Under the pieces are notes generated by a model. That model was not told the DNA's origin, searched no databases, and was given only the letters and a program-made list of their open reading frames with translations. From positions 1-64,000 of the forward strand of contig CAZVLU010000003.1 in assembly GCA_964628235.1 (NCBI GenBank): DNA of 64,000 nt, given 5' to 3'. Origin of the DNA: CAMAVH01 sp964628235 (lineage in GTDB: Bacteria > Pseudomonadota > Alphaproteobacteria > SMXQ01). Made by a program: the position numbers and the translations under genes. Positions 9,762-18,278 of the stretch are shown here, in pieces (position 1 is the stretch's first letter; every line of letters starts with the position of its first letter).

Positions 9762-11387
9762 CTATTTTTCCATATAGACGTCGGCGAAGTTTTCGTAAGG
9801 GCCGAGGCCGGTGGTGTTGAGGTTCTTGACCTTCTTGTCGTGGATCGTGAACCACTGCATGTAGACGAGACCAAGGTTCGGCAAGTCGGTCATCACCAAG
9901 CGCTGCATGTCCTCGTAGAGCTTGCGGCGCTTCGCCGGGTCGTTTTCGACCTGGGCCGACATTAAAATCTTGTCCATCTCCGGGTTGTCGTAGCCGGAGC
10001 CATTGGAGTAGGTGACGCCCTTTTGGATCGACTTGCTCCAATAGAAGCGCTGGATGCCGATGACCGGGTCGGCGATGTTCGACGCGGAGAAGATGTTGAT
10101 GTCGAAATCGTTGTCGGTCCAGACGCGACGCAAGTAGGTCGGACTGTCGGCGTTGCGGATTTCGGCGGCGATGCCGATGCGCGACAGGCCCTGGCGCAGC
10201 AGTTCCGCGGTCTGGCGGAACATCTCGCCGCTCGGCGACCAGTCGATCGTCAGCTTGAAGCGGATGCCGTCGGCGCCCTTCTTGTAGCCGGCCTCGTCGA
10301 GCAGCGCCTCGGCCTTCTTCAGGTCGTAGGGGTACTGCGGGATATTCGAGGTGTGGAAGTCCTTCTGCTTGTCGGTGACCGGCGAGGTCGCCTTGGTGGC
10401 GTAGCCGAACCACACGTTCTTCACCAAGAAGTCGGTGTTGATGGTGTGGGCGATGGCCTGGCGCACGCGGCGGTCCTGCAGATAGGGACGACGCAGATTG
10501 TACTCCATGTAGTTCACGGAGGTGTTGTATTCGTAGCCGGCGGTGGTGACGTTAAGGTGCGGCAGCTTCGCCAGACGCGCGACGTCATTGAGCGGCACGA
10601 TGTACTGCGTGCCGTATTGCACGGCGCCGCTTTCGAGCGCCACGGCGCGGGCCGAGCCGTCGGGGATGATGCGGAAGATCAGCGCGTCGAGATACGGCTT
10701 GCCGGCGTCCCAATAGTCGGGGTTGCGCTCGAGCATGATGTAATTGCCGCGCACCCATTCCTTGAACTTGAACGGGCCGGTGCCGATCGGGTTGACGTTG
10801 GCCGGGTTCTTTTGCGGATCGCTGCCCTCGTAGATGTGCTTGGGCATCATCGGCGATTCCATGCCGGCGAGCGCGCGCATGGCGTAGGGCGAGGGCTCGC
10901 TGAAGCGCAGGATCGCGGTCAACGGGTCCGGCGTGTCGACGGCGGTGAGGTAGAGGAAGGTCGCCTTGCCGCGCGAGTGGACCTTCTTTAGGATTTCCAT
11001 GAAGCTGTATTGCACGTCGGCTGATGTGAAGGGCTTGCCGTCATGCCACTTCACGTTCGGGCGCAGCTTGAAGGTGACGGTCTTGCCGTCGGCGCTCTGC
11101 TCCCACGAGGTGGCGAGCTGCGGCACCATCTTGAAGTCCGGCGCGTAGGTGACGAGGCCCTCGAACATCTTCGGCGAGACGCCGGCGACCGGCGAGGCGC
11201 TGTTGACGCCGGTGACGAGAACCGGCGGCTCGGGGTTGAGGATCATCGACAAGGTGCCGCCGCGGACCGGCTGGCCTTGCGCGAAAGCGGACGTTGCGGC
11301 GCTGAGGCCGGCGGCGAGAGCCGCCAGGCCGAGGAAGGCGCCGAGAACCTTGCCCGGGCGGGCGAGGCGGAGAGCGGTGCTGGTCAT
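9762..11387 (-). CDS. ABC transporter substrate-binding protein, family 5 (DppA/OppA-like)
   Basis: A 541-residue periplasmic solute-binding protein and first gene of the importer operon. It has a Sec signal peptide (hydrophobic GAFLGLAALAAGLSAAT, cleavage after SAFA). Next come PVRGGTLSMIL and the family-5 signature region with WEQSADGKTVTFKLRPNVKWHDGKPFTSADV split across the early domain. The rest keeps typical SBP_bac_5 features such as IGTGPFKFKEW. Length and operon order match peptide, nickel or glutathione importers. The neighbouring decarboxylase, aldolase and molybdoenzyme genes suggest a catabolic substrate, but the ligand cannot be inferred. Confidence 0.93.
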   Translation of the reverse strand: MTSTALRLARPGKVLGAFLGLAALAAGLSAATSAFAQGQPVRGGTLSMILNPEPPVLVTGVNSASPVAGVSPKMFEGLVTYAPDFKMVPQLATSWEQSADGKTVTFKLRPNVKWHDGKPFTSADVQYSFMEILKKVHSRGKATFLYLTAVDTPDPLTAILRFSEPSPYAMRALAGMESPMMPKHIYEGSDPQKNPANVNPIGTGPFKFKEWVRGNYIMLERNPDYWDAGKPYLDALIFRIIPDGSARAVALESGAVQYGTQYIVPLNDVARLAKLPHLNVTTAGYEYNTSVNYMEYNLRRPYLQDRRVRQAIAHTINTDFLVKNVWFGYATKATSPVTDKQKDFHTSNIPQYPYDLKKAEALLDEAGYKKGADGIRFKLTIDWSPSGEMFRQTAELLRQGLSRIGIAAEIRNADSPTYLRRVWTDNDFDINIFSASNIADPVIGIQRFYWSKSIQKGVTYSNGSGYDNPEMDKILMSAQVENDPAKRRKLYEDMQRLVMTDLPNLGLVYMQWFTIHDKKVKNLNTTGLGPYENFADVYMEK

Positions 11388-11760
11388 CGAGTGTTCCTTT
11401 CCGACGAGTCTTGCGAGCTGCGGAGCGACGGGCAGCTGCCCGGTTAAGTGGGCCTTATATAGGTCGCCACCAAAGATGGGGCATTTCGACTATCACGCGG
11501 GAGGCCAGGAGGGAATAACCTGACGTAGATTGCTAAAATGTCAGAAGCGGATTTGTGAAATTGAGAACAGATCGACCCGGCCTGGTCAAGGCGCAATTCC
11601 GCCCTGCGACAAATCCGCCGCGCTTTGCGGCAGGCTGTGCTGCGATCAAGGCGGCGCCGGAGCCCAATCAACTTGCCGTTGCGCCGAAACGGCCAATGCC
11701 CCATGAACAGGCGGCAAATAAGCAGCCCGCCGCAGAGCAGGCGCCGAAAGGGAGAGCGAG
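11388..11760. other. Intergenic region between ABC operon and MFS gene, no gene seen
   Basis: A 373-bp divergent gap that should hold promoters for the importer operon (leftward) and the MFS gene (rightward). It contains CTGAC...GTCAG half sites around 11521-11545 and a TATATA stretch near 11456-11461, neither convincing. Short open frames here have no codon or motif support. Confidence 0.5.
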
Positions 11761-12993
11761 TTGAGTGTCGATGCGGAAACGCCGCCAGCCCCGCCAGCGC
11801 GCAAGGCGCTCTATGCTGCCTATGGGGCGGGCCTCTTCGGCATCGCGCTCACCGACATATACGCCTTAATTATCCCGCTGCTGGCGTTGTCGCTCGGCTT
11901 TTCCTCGTCGGAAATCGGCCTCTTGATAGGCGCGCGCTCGATCTTGCCGTTGTTCCTATCGATTCACGGCGGCGCCTTGATGGACCGTCTCGGCACGCGG
12001 CGGGTGATGCTGGTCGGCACGGCGACCGCCGCCGTCATGGCCGTGCTGTTTCCGGCGACCGGCTGGTTTCCTTTCCTCATGCTACTGCAGATTTTCTCCG
12101 GCCTGTTCATGAACATGAACTGGATCGGCGCGCAGACACTGATTGCGCAAGTGTGTCACGGCGATCCAGTGACGCTCGGGCGTTTCAATTTCATCGTTCG
12201 CGCCGGCACCATCACCGCGCCGATCGTCGCCGGCGCGTTGTGGGACTTCGCCGGCGCTTGGCCGACCTTTCTCATGGTCGCCGGCTGCGCCGCCGCCATG
12301 CATGTCATGGTCCGCATGGTGCCCGAGCCCGACGCGGAAAAATTCGCCGCCGCGCCGAAACCGTCGATCATGTCGGCGCTGCCGCGCATCGAGGACTACA
12401 CGCGCTCTTTCGCCTTGATGATGGTGCCGGTGATCGCCTTCACGGTCATCGTCTCCGGCTTGCGCAACGGCTCGACCGGCATCCAGGTCTCGCTCTATGT
12501 CGTCTATCTGGAAGATCTCGGCCTGCAAGGCACGATGATCGGCATTCTGTTCTCCGCTCTCGAGATCACCATCGGCTTGGCGTCACTCGTCGTCGGCGCG
12601 GCGCGCAAGCTGGGGCGGCCGGAATGGGTGCTGCTCGTCACCACCGTCGTCAGCATCGTCACCATCGCGGTGACGCCGCTGCTCGGCGGCATCTTCGCCC
12701 TTTTGGTGCTGATGCAAATGATTCGCGGCGTTTCGCAAGGGTTGATGCAGCCCATGATCTTCGCCATTCAATCAGCCGTCGCGGGACGCGAGAATCAGGG
12801 GGCGGTGGTCGGTCTGCGCATCACCGCCAACCGTGTCTGCGGCGCGGTGTTGCCGCCGATCATGGGCGTTCTCGCCGATCAATTCGGCATGGAGGCGAGC
12901 TTCCTGCTCACCGGCCTATTGTTGCTGTTGGGCTGCGGCTGGTTGGCCTGGCTGGTGATCCGCCATCCTGAATTCCGGATCGCGCGCATCTAG
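11761..12993 (+). CDS. MFS transporter
   Basis: A 410-residue major facilitator protein with about twelve membrane helices. A loop after helix 2 contains MDRLGTRRVML, the MFS motif A region (GxLaDRxGrrxxl). It begins with TTG at 11761, preceded by AAGGGAGAG; no in-frame ATG near the start fits the first helix better. The gene stands alone. Motifs do not show the direction of transport or the substrate. Homologues of this sort include sugar/drug exporters and metabolite transporters. Confidence 0.85.
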   Translation: MSVDAETPPAPPARKALYAAYGAGLFGIALTDIYALIIPLLALSLGFSSSEIGLLIGARSILPLFLSIHGGALMDRLGTRRVMLVGTATAAVMAVLFPATGWFPFLMLLQIFSGLFMNMNWIGAQTLIAQVCHGDPVTLGRFNFIVRAGTITAPIVAGALWDFAGAWPTFLMVAGCAAAMHVMVRMVPEPDAEKFAAAPKPSIMSALPRIEDYTRSFALMMVPVIAFTVIVSGLRNGSTGIQVSLYVVYLEDLGLQGTMIGILFSALEITIGLASLVVGAARKLGRPEWVLLVTTVVSIVTIAVTPLLGGIFALLVLMQMIRGVSQGLMQPMIFAIQSAVAGRENQGAVVGLRITANRVCGAVLPPIMGVLADQFGMEASFLLTGLLLLLGCGWLAWLVIRHPEFRIARI

Positions 12994-13013
12994 CGATCAG
13001 AGAGCAGAGCGTT

Positions 13014-14198
13014 TTATACGGCTTGGCCGGCGCACCAGCCGCTCGACCAAGCCCACTGGAAATTGTAGCCGCCGAGCCAGCCGGTGACGTCGACCGCTTC
13101 GCCGATGGCGTAAAGGCCGGGCACCTTCTTCGCTTCCATGGTTTTGGAAGAAAGCTCGTTGGTATCGATGCCGCCGAGCGTCACCTCGGCTTTTGCATAG
13201 CCTTCCGAGCCGGACGGCGTGACGCGCCAGCGCTGCAAACCCTCGGCGATATGGGCGATGAGATCATCTGAGAGATCGCCCATCGTCGGGTTGGGCAAGC
13301 GTTGTTCGACTAAGGCTTGCGCGAGACGGCCGGGCAGCCATTCGCCGAGGATCGTTTTGAATTCGGCTTTGGCCCGCGTGCGTCGGCGGTCTTTCAATTC
13401 GGCGACGGCGTCGCGGCTAGGTAGCAGATCGAGCATGATGCTTTCGCCGTCGCGCCAGTAGGACGAAATTTGCAGGATCGCCGGCCCGGACAGCCCGCGG
13501 TGGGTGAGCAGCGTCGCCTCGCGAAAGCTAGCTTTACCGCAACTGGCGATCGCGTCGAACGACAGGCCGCTCAACGGCTGCATCAATTTCAAATCGGCCT
13601 CGCCGACTTTCAGCGGCACCAACGCTGGCCGCGTTTCGGTCACGGCTAAACCGAAGCGTTTGGCCATGCGGTGCGCGAAATCCGTCGCGCCCATCTTCGG
13701 AATCGACAGCCCGCCGCTTGCCAGCACGACGCTGTCGGCTGCGAACGCGCCTTTGTCGGTGTCGATACGAAAGCGCTCGCCCTTTTCGATATGCGTCACG
13801 CGATGCTGCAAGCGGACATCGACTTGGCCGGCGGCGCATTCGGCGAGCAGCATGGCGACGATCTGACGCGCCGAGCCGTCGCAGAATAGTTGACCGAGGG
13901 TTCTTTCGTGATAGGCGATGCCATGCTTTTCGACCAACGCGATGAAGTCGTGCTGGGTGTAGCGCGCTAGCGCCGATTTGCAGAAATGCGGATTGGCCGA
14001 CAAGAAGCGGTCTGGGCGCGGATCGCGATTGGTGAAATTGCAGCGCCCGCCGCCCGATATCAGGATTTTCGCGCCAGCCTGCTCGTCATGCTCGAGCAAC
14101 AGCACGCGGCGACCGCGCTGGCCGGCGGTGAGCGCGCACATCAGCCCCGCGGCGCCGGCGCCGACGATGGCGACGTCGAAGCTGTCGGGCGCGTTCAT
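13014..14198 (-). CDS. HI0933/YhiN-type FAD-dependent flavoprotein
   Basis: A 394-residue protein of the HI0933-like (aminoacetone-oxidase-like) flavoprotein family. The N-terminal Rossmann motif VAIVGAGAAGLMCAL binds FAD. A second diagnostic motif is SGGGRCNFTN (about residues 48-57). The C-terminal GLYAIGEAVDVTGWLGGYN closes the FAD site. Catalytic function in this family is poorly defined. The gene follows the MarR regulator with only a 3-bp gap, so the two are likely co-transcribed and the flavoprotein may be under MarR control. Confidence 0.9.
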   Translation of the reverse strand: MNAPDSFDVAIVGAGAAGLMCALTAGQRGRRVLLLEHDEQAGAKILISGGGRCNFTNRDPRPDRFLSANPHFCKSALARYTQHDFIALVEKHGIAYHERTLGQLFCDGSARQIVAMLLAECAAGQVDVRLQHRVTHIEKGERFRIDTDKGAFAADSVVLASGGLSIPKMGATDFAHRMAKRFGLAVTETRPALVPLKVGEADLKLMQPLSGLSFDAIASCGKASFREATLLTHRGLSGPAILQISSYWRDGESIMLDLLPSRDAVAELKDRRRTRAKAEFKTILGEWLPGRLAQALVEQRLPNPTMGDLSDDLIAHIAEGLQRWRVTPSGSEGYAKAEVTLGGIDTNELSSKTMEAKKVPGLYAIGEAVDVTGWLGGYNFQWAWSSGWCAGQAV

Positions 14199-14201
14199 GG
14201 C

Positions 14202-14705
14202 TCAGGTGTCGATCGAGATACCGACATAGGTCATCAGGATCGACAAGACCTGCTCCTTTTGGCCTGCCGTCAATTGATGGCCGAAGTAATCGATGTTGAG
14301 CGTGACATCGTTGTCGATCTTATGCAGCAAGGCGATGCCCGCCTTGGTGACGGTCACGCGCGTGGCACGACCGTCGGCGCCGCCGCGCGTGCGGCTGGCA
14401 TGCCCCTTGGCCACCAAGTCTTTGATTAATGTCGAGGCGAAGGCCGAAGAGATGTCGAGCCGCTCGGCGATCTCTTTGACGCGCAGCCCCATGTCGTCGC
14501 TGCCGTAAATTTGGATCAGCGCCTGATGGGCGAGGGGGTCGATGCCGTATTCCTTGGCTTTGTCCTCGACGATGCGGAAGACGCGGCGCAGCACGTAGCG
14601 CGCCTGGGCGATGCCTTGGAAATAGACATGCTTATCTTCGGTGTTGCGCGAGCGCAGCGCCTTACGCCGTTTCTGTTCCAGCGTCTTGGCGTTGATAGCG
14701 TCCAT
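14202..14705 (-). CDS. MarR family transcriptional regulator
   Basis: A 167-residue winged-helix regulator. The helix-turn-helix region (ALIQIYGSDDMGLRVKEIAERLDISSAFASTLIKDL) is followed by the MarR wing (GHASRTRGGADGRATRVTVT), where the usual DxRxxxxxLT pattern is recognisable as ADGRATRVTVT. The ATG at 14705 has GAGG about 10 bp upstream. An excellent 8-bp inverted repeat lies just upstream at 14720-14749, suggesting autoregulation. It is the first gene of a two-gene unit with the HI0933 flavoprotein and is divergent from msrA. Confidence 0.92.
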   Translation of the reverse strand: MDAINAKTLEQKRRKALRSRNTEDKHVYFQGIAQARYVLRRVFRIVEDKAKEYGIDPLAHQALIQIYGSDDMGLRVKEIAERLDISSAFASTLIKDLVAKGHASRTRGGADGRATRVTVTKAGIALLHKIDNDVTLNIDYFGHQLTAGQKEQVLSILMTYVGISIDT

Positions 14706-14719
14706 CGGAGGCTTACCTC

Positions 14720-14749
14720 TTGATTTGTTCCAGTGTCATAGCAAATCAA
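14720..14749. promoter_or_regulatory. Inverted repeat, candidate MarR operator
   Basis: TTGATTTG (14720-14727) and CAAATCAA (14742-14749) are perfect 8-bp inverted arms separated by 14 bases. They lie 15-44 bp upstream of the MarR start codon, in the MarR/msrA divergent gap. Position and symmetry fit autoregulatory binding by a MarR dimer. No binding data are available. Confidence 0.55.
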
Positions 14750-14880
14750 AGCGGGAAAAGTCACCCCGTGCGGCGTAACCTTCGTTTCGATCCTGCGAAA
14801 CAACAGGAGCCCCCTTGGCAGCGGACGCCGTTCGCACCATTTGTGGGTCATCCAAATACGAACAAGAGGGAGTTCTCGCC

Positions 14881-15531
14881 ATGTGGCCGTTTCAAACGAC
14901 CAAACAGACCCCCATCACCGCCGATGCCGCCCTGCCGGGCCGCAGCGCGCCGATCCCCACCGCTGACAAACATTTCGTCAACGGCCACCCGCTGAAAGCT
15001 CCATTCCCCGCCGGTATGGAGACGGCGATCTTCGGTATGGGCTGCTTTTGGGGCGCCGAGCGGCTGTTCTGGCAGATGCCGGGCGTCTACAGCACGGCGG
15101 TCGGCTATATCGCCGGCCATACGCCGAACCCGACGTACGAAGAAGTCTGTTCGGGCCGCACCGGCCATGGCGAAGTCGTGCTCGTCGTTTACGATCCGAA
15201 AGTCCTGTCCTACGCTGATCTTCTGAAAGCGTTCTGGGAAAGTCACGACCCGACCCAGGGCATGCGTCAGGGCAACGATGTCGGCACGCAATACCGTTCC
15301 GGCATCTACACGACGACGACCGAGCAGCTTAAACTCGCTGAAGCCTCAAAAGCGGCTTACGAAGCGGCGCTGAAGACGCGCGGTCACGCGGCCATCACCA
15401 CCGAGATCATCGCCGCGCCGACCTTCTACTATGCCGAAGGCTATCATCAGCAGTATCTCGGCAAAAATCCCAATGGCTATTGCAACCTGGGCGGCGTCGG
15501 CGTGAGCTGCCCGATGCCGGCGCAAACATAG
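14881..15531 (+). CDS. msrA: Peptide-methionine (S)-S-oxide reductase MsrA
   Basis: A 216-residue MsrA that reduces methionine-S-sulfoxide in oxidised proteins. The catalytic Cys is C55 in FGMGCFWGAE. The pattern continues with the family core (TGHGEVVLVVYDP, HDPTQGMRQGNDVGTQYRS). Resolving cysteines lie in the C-terminal YCNLGGVGVSCP. I chose the ATG at 14881; an upstream in-frame start at 14815 would add 22 residues without homology. The first 40 residues before the catalytic domain lack a signal peptide, so a cytoplasmic location is likely. It is divergent from the MarR gene. Confidence 0.95.
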   Translation: MWPFQTTKQTPITADAALPGRSAPIPTADKHFVNGHPLKAPFPAGMETAIFGMGCFWGAERLFWQMPGVYSTAVGYIAGHTPNPTYEEVCSGRTGHGEVVLVVYDPKVLSYADLLKAFWESHDPTQGMRQGNDVGTQYRSGIYTTTTEQLKLAEASKAAYEAALKTRGHAAITTEIIAAPTFYYAEGYHQQYLGKNPNGYCNLGGVGVSCPMPAQT

Positions 15532-15626
15532 TTTTCGCCGCCGCGTAATCCCGCTGTCACGAAGCGCGGGGACAATCGGCTCGCGGGCGTGCGCTCGCGA
15601 GCCGGGGTCAAGCGGGAGAGCGGAAC

Positions 15627-16802
15627 ATGAGAACGCGGCATTTCATTCGTATCGGGTCGATCTGCGTGGGATTGGCTCTGACTGGCGGCGCGGGTGCGGC
15701 CATAGCGCAATACAACACATTGAACGGCCAGCAGCCGGTCATCGCCGGCCATCGCGGCGCGCCGGGCTATTTGCCGGACCACACGCTCGATGGCTACAAG
15801 CTGGCGATCGAGATGGGCGCCGATTTCATCGAGCCGGATCTCGTGGCGACCAAGGACGGCGTGCTAATCGCGCGCCACGAGCCGATGATCGGCGAGACGA
15901 CGGACGTCGCGGTACGGCCCGAATTCGCTGCGCGCAAATCGACCCGCATGCTCGACGGCGTGGAGATCACCGACTGGTTCGCCAGCGACTTCACGCTAGC
16001 CGAGATCAAGACCTTGCGGGCCAAGCAGCCGCTGGCCGAACGCGACCAATCGCCGAACGGCAAGTTCCTGGTGCCGACGCTGCAAGAGGTGATCGATCTG
16101 GCCAAGACCGAATCGGCGCGCCTCGGGCGCGTTATCGGCGTTTATCCGGAAACCAAGCATCCGACCTATCACCAGTCGATCGGCCTGCCGTTGGAAGACC
16201 GCTTATTGATCACGCTGGAGCAGGCCGGCTGGACGCAAAAAAGCTCGCCGGTGATCATCCAGAGCTTCGAGGTGGCCAATCTCAAATATATGCGCGGCAA
16301 GACTCAAGCGCGCATCGCGCAACTGATCGATGGCGGAGGCTTGTCGCCGCAGGGCGAGATGCTGTCGCGCCCGCCTTCGGCGCAGCCCTACGACTTCGTC
16401 GTCGCGGGCAATGCGCGCACCAACAAAGATTTGTTGACCCCGGCGGGTCTCGCGGAGATCAAGACCTATGCCGACATCGTCGCGCCGTGGAAGGCCTATC
16501 TCATCCCCTCGCGCCAGGTCGACCGGAACGGCGACGGCAAGATGGACGACCTCAACGGCGACGGGGCGATGGATGAGCGCGACCGCGTCCTGATGCCTCC
16601 GACCGACATCATCAAAAACGCCCATGCGGCGGGCCTCATGGTCCATAGCTGGACCTTCCGCAACGAGCCGCGGCGTTTGGCGTCCGACTTTGGCGGCGAC
16701 CCGCTGGCCGAATATAAAGCCTTCTTCGACGCCGGCCTGGACGGCCTATTCAGCGATTTCCCCGACACGGCAGTCAAAGCGCGGAGCTTGATCGCTCGCT
16801 GA
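15627..16802 (+). CDS. Periplasmic glycerophosphodiester phosphodiesterase (GlpQ-like)
   Basis: A 391-residue GDPD-family enzyme that would hydrolyse glycerophosphodiesters to glycerol-3-phosphate and an alcohol. A signal peptide (GSICVGLALTGGAGAAIA) precedes the catalytic start VIAGHRGAPGYLPDHT. The metal/active residues include H-R-G, E-P-D-L (FIEPDLVATKDG) and a second His in ARHEPM. Residues 299-320 insert two EF-hand-like loops (DRNGDGKMDD and NGDGAMDERD). The C-terminal GLMVHSWTFRNE and DGLFSDFPD complete the barrel. A GGGAGAGCGGAAC ribosome site precedes the ATG. Confidence 0.92.
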   Translation: MRTRHFIRIGSICVGLALTGGAGAAIAQYNTLNGQQPVIAGHRGAPGYLPDHTLDGYKLAIEMGADFIEPDLVATKDGVLIARHEPMIGETTDVAVRPEFAARKSTRMLDGVEITDWFASDFTLAEIKTLRAKQPLAERDQSPNGKFLVPTLQEVIDLAKTESARLGRVIGVYPETKHPTYHQSIGLPLEDRLLITLEQAGWTQKSSPVIIQSFEVANLKYMRGKTQARIAQLIDGGGLSPQGEMLSRPPSAQPYDFVVAGNARTNKDLLTPAGLAEIKTYADIVAPWKAYLIPSRQVDRNGDGKMDDLNGDGAMDERDRVLMPPTDIIKNAHAAGLMVHSWTFRNEPRRLASDFGGDPLAEYKAFFDAGLDGLFSDFPDTAVKARSLIAR

Positions 16803-16856
16803 CCCAAGACGCTTGAACGCAGCGTTTTGCGCGACGAAAGAAACAATGCTGAGCGA

Positions 16857-16886
16857 GAAGGGGCATCATTCCAATGGTGCCCCTTC
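16857..16886 (+). terminator. Hairpin after glycerophosphodiesterase gene, weak terminator
   Basis: GAAGGGGCA (16857-16865) pairs with TGCCCCTTC (16878-16886), and the inner bases can extend the stem. No T-run follows, so it is only a candidate terminator or attenuator between the two plus-strand genes. Confidence 0.35.
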
Positions 16887-16981
16887 GTCGTTCGCGGAGT
16901 ATGATTTTCGTATTCGACAATAATAATAAATGCGCAGCCCTTTCCGGGGTGCGAGAGGGAGGGGCATTGCTGGGCGGTTTC

Positions 16982-18229
16982 ATGAGCGGCGGCATCGCCC
17001 GCGCCCTGCGTAATCCGCAGTATCGCAATTTCGCGCTCGGCGACGTGACATCGCTCATCGGCACTTGGGTGCAGCGCGTCGCCATCGGCTGGTTGACCTG
17101 GGAGTTGACCGAGTCGGGCGCCTGGCTCGGCATCGTCGCCTTCGCCGAGCTTGGCCCGTCGATTCTGTTCAGCCCGATCGGCGGCGCCCATGCCGACCGT
17201 TTCGAACGACGGCTGATGGCGATGAGCACGGAAATCCTGCTCATGTTCCAGTCTCTGGCTTTTGTGCTGTTGGTCTTCACCGGCTGGATCGACATCTGGT
17301 GGGTGGTGGCGCTCACAGGCTTGCGCGGCGCGCTCAACAGTTGGAGCCATCCGGCGCGCCAGTCGCTGATCTCCGGTTTGGTACCGCGCGACCAAATGGC
17401 GACGGCGGTGTCGATGAACGCCGTGCTGTTCAACATCGCGCGCTTCATCGGCCCGGCCATCGCCGGCGTCATCATCGTCGAGTGGGGCATCGGCTACGCC
17501 TTTCTCGTCAACACCGCGAGCTTCGTGCTGTTCATCTGGGTGCTCTACAACCTGCGCACCGACTATGCCGACAAGATCGAGCGCAAGCGCCAGCCCATGC
17601 TGACTCAGCTTCTCGAAGGCTATGGCTACGTCATCCGCCATCCGGGCATCGGCCCGATCATGCTGATGCTGCTGCTAACCGCGCTGTTCGGCCGGCCGAT
17701 CGCCGAGCTATTGCCGGGCTTCGCCGGCGCGGTCTATCAAAACGGCGCAAGCGGCCTCGCCTGGATGACCTCGAGCATGGGCGTCGGCGCCATGATCGGC
17801 GGTTTCATCATCGCCCAGCGCGGCCAGGTCGTCGGCCTCACCCGCGTGATCATGGCGATGACCTGCGTCATGGGATTGTCGCTGCTGGTCTTTTCCGTGG
17901 TGCCGTGGTTCTGGGCGGCGTTGCTCGCCATCGCCGTCGCCAGCGGCGCCATCGCCACCATGTCGATCTGCAGCCAGTCGCTGATCCAGACGCAAGTCGA
18001 CGGCGCGCTGCGCGGCCGCGTTATCAGCGTCTACGGCATGATTTTCCGCATGGGGCCGGCCCTCGGGGCGCTCGTCATGGGCGGGCTGGTCGACAATCTC
18101 GGTTGGCGCTGGCCGATTGCCGGCGGCGCGGCGATTTGTCTCTTGGTCTGGTTATGGGGCCAGCGCCGGGCCGAACGCATCCGTCTCGTCATGGAGACGC
18201 CCGCCAAGGAAAAGCCAGCGGGCCTATAA
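16982..18229 (+). CDS. MFS transporter (MFS_3/enterobactin-exporter-like)
   Basis: A membrane protein of about 415 residues and 11-12 helices. It begins GGIARALRNPQYRNFALGD, followed by SLIGTWVQRVAIGWLTWELT. This opening is typical of the MFS_3 group of EntS-like exporters. The motif-A-like loop HADRFERRLMAM follows helix 2. The start is uncertain: ATG at 16982 has no good ribosome site, whereas TTG at 16967 has GGAGG only 4 bp upstream; an ATG at 16901 is also in frame. The substrate is unknown. It ends about 50 bp before the tRNA-dihydrouridine synthase gene on the same strand. Confidence 0.85.
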   Translation: MSGGIARALRNPQYRNFALGDVTSLIGTWVQRVAIGWLTWELTESGAWLGIVAFAELGPSILFSPIGGAHADRFERRLMAMSTEILLMFQSLAFVLLVFTGWIDIWWVVALTGLRGALNSWSHPARQSLISGLVPRDQMATAVSMNAVLFNIARFIGPAIAGVIIVEWGIGYAFLVNTASFVLFIWVLYNLRTDYADKIERKRQPMLTQLLEGYGYVIRHPGIGPIMLMLLLTALFGRPIAELLPGFAGAVYQNGASGLAWMTSSMGVGAMIGGFIIAQRGQVVGLTRVIMAMTCVMGLSLLVFSVVPWFWAALLAIAVASGAIATMSICSQSLIQTQVDGALRGRVISVYGMIFRMGPALGALVMGGLVDNLGWRWPIAGGAAICLLVWLWGQRRAERIRLVMETPAKEKPAGL

Positions 18230-18278
18230 AGTTAGCGTCAGTCTGTCCTTTCCCGACGTCTGCGTGTATGCAGATGCC

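Noticed and set aside
8704..10413. Long upstream extension of the DppB-like permease frame into the binding-protein gene
   Set aside because: The extra 227 codons overlap a complete binding-protein gene in another frame; permease homology begins at 9732.
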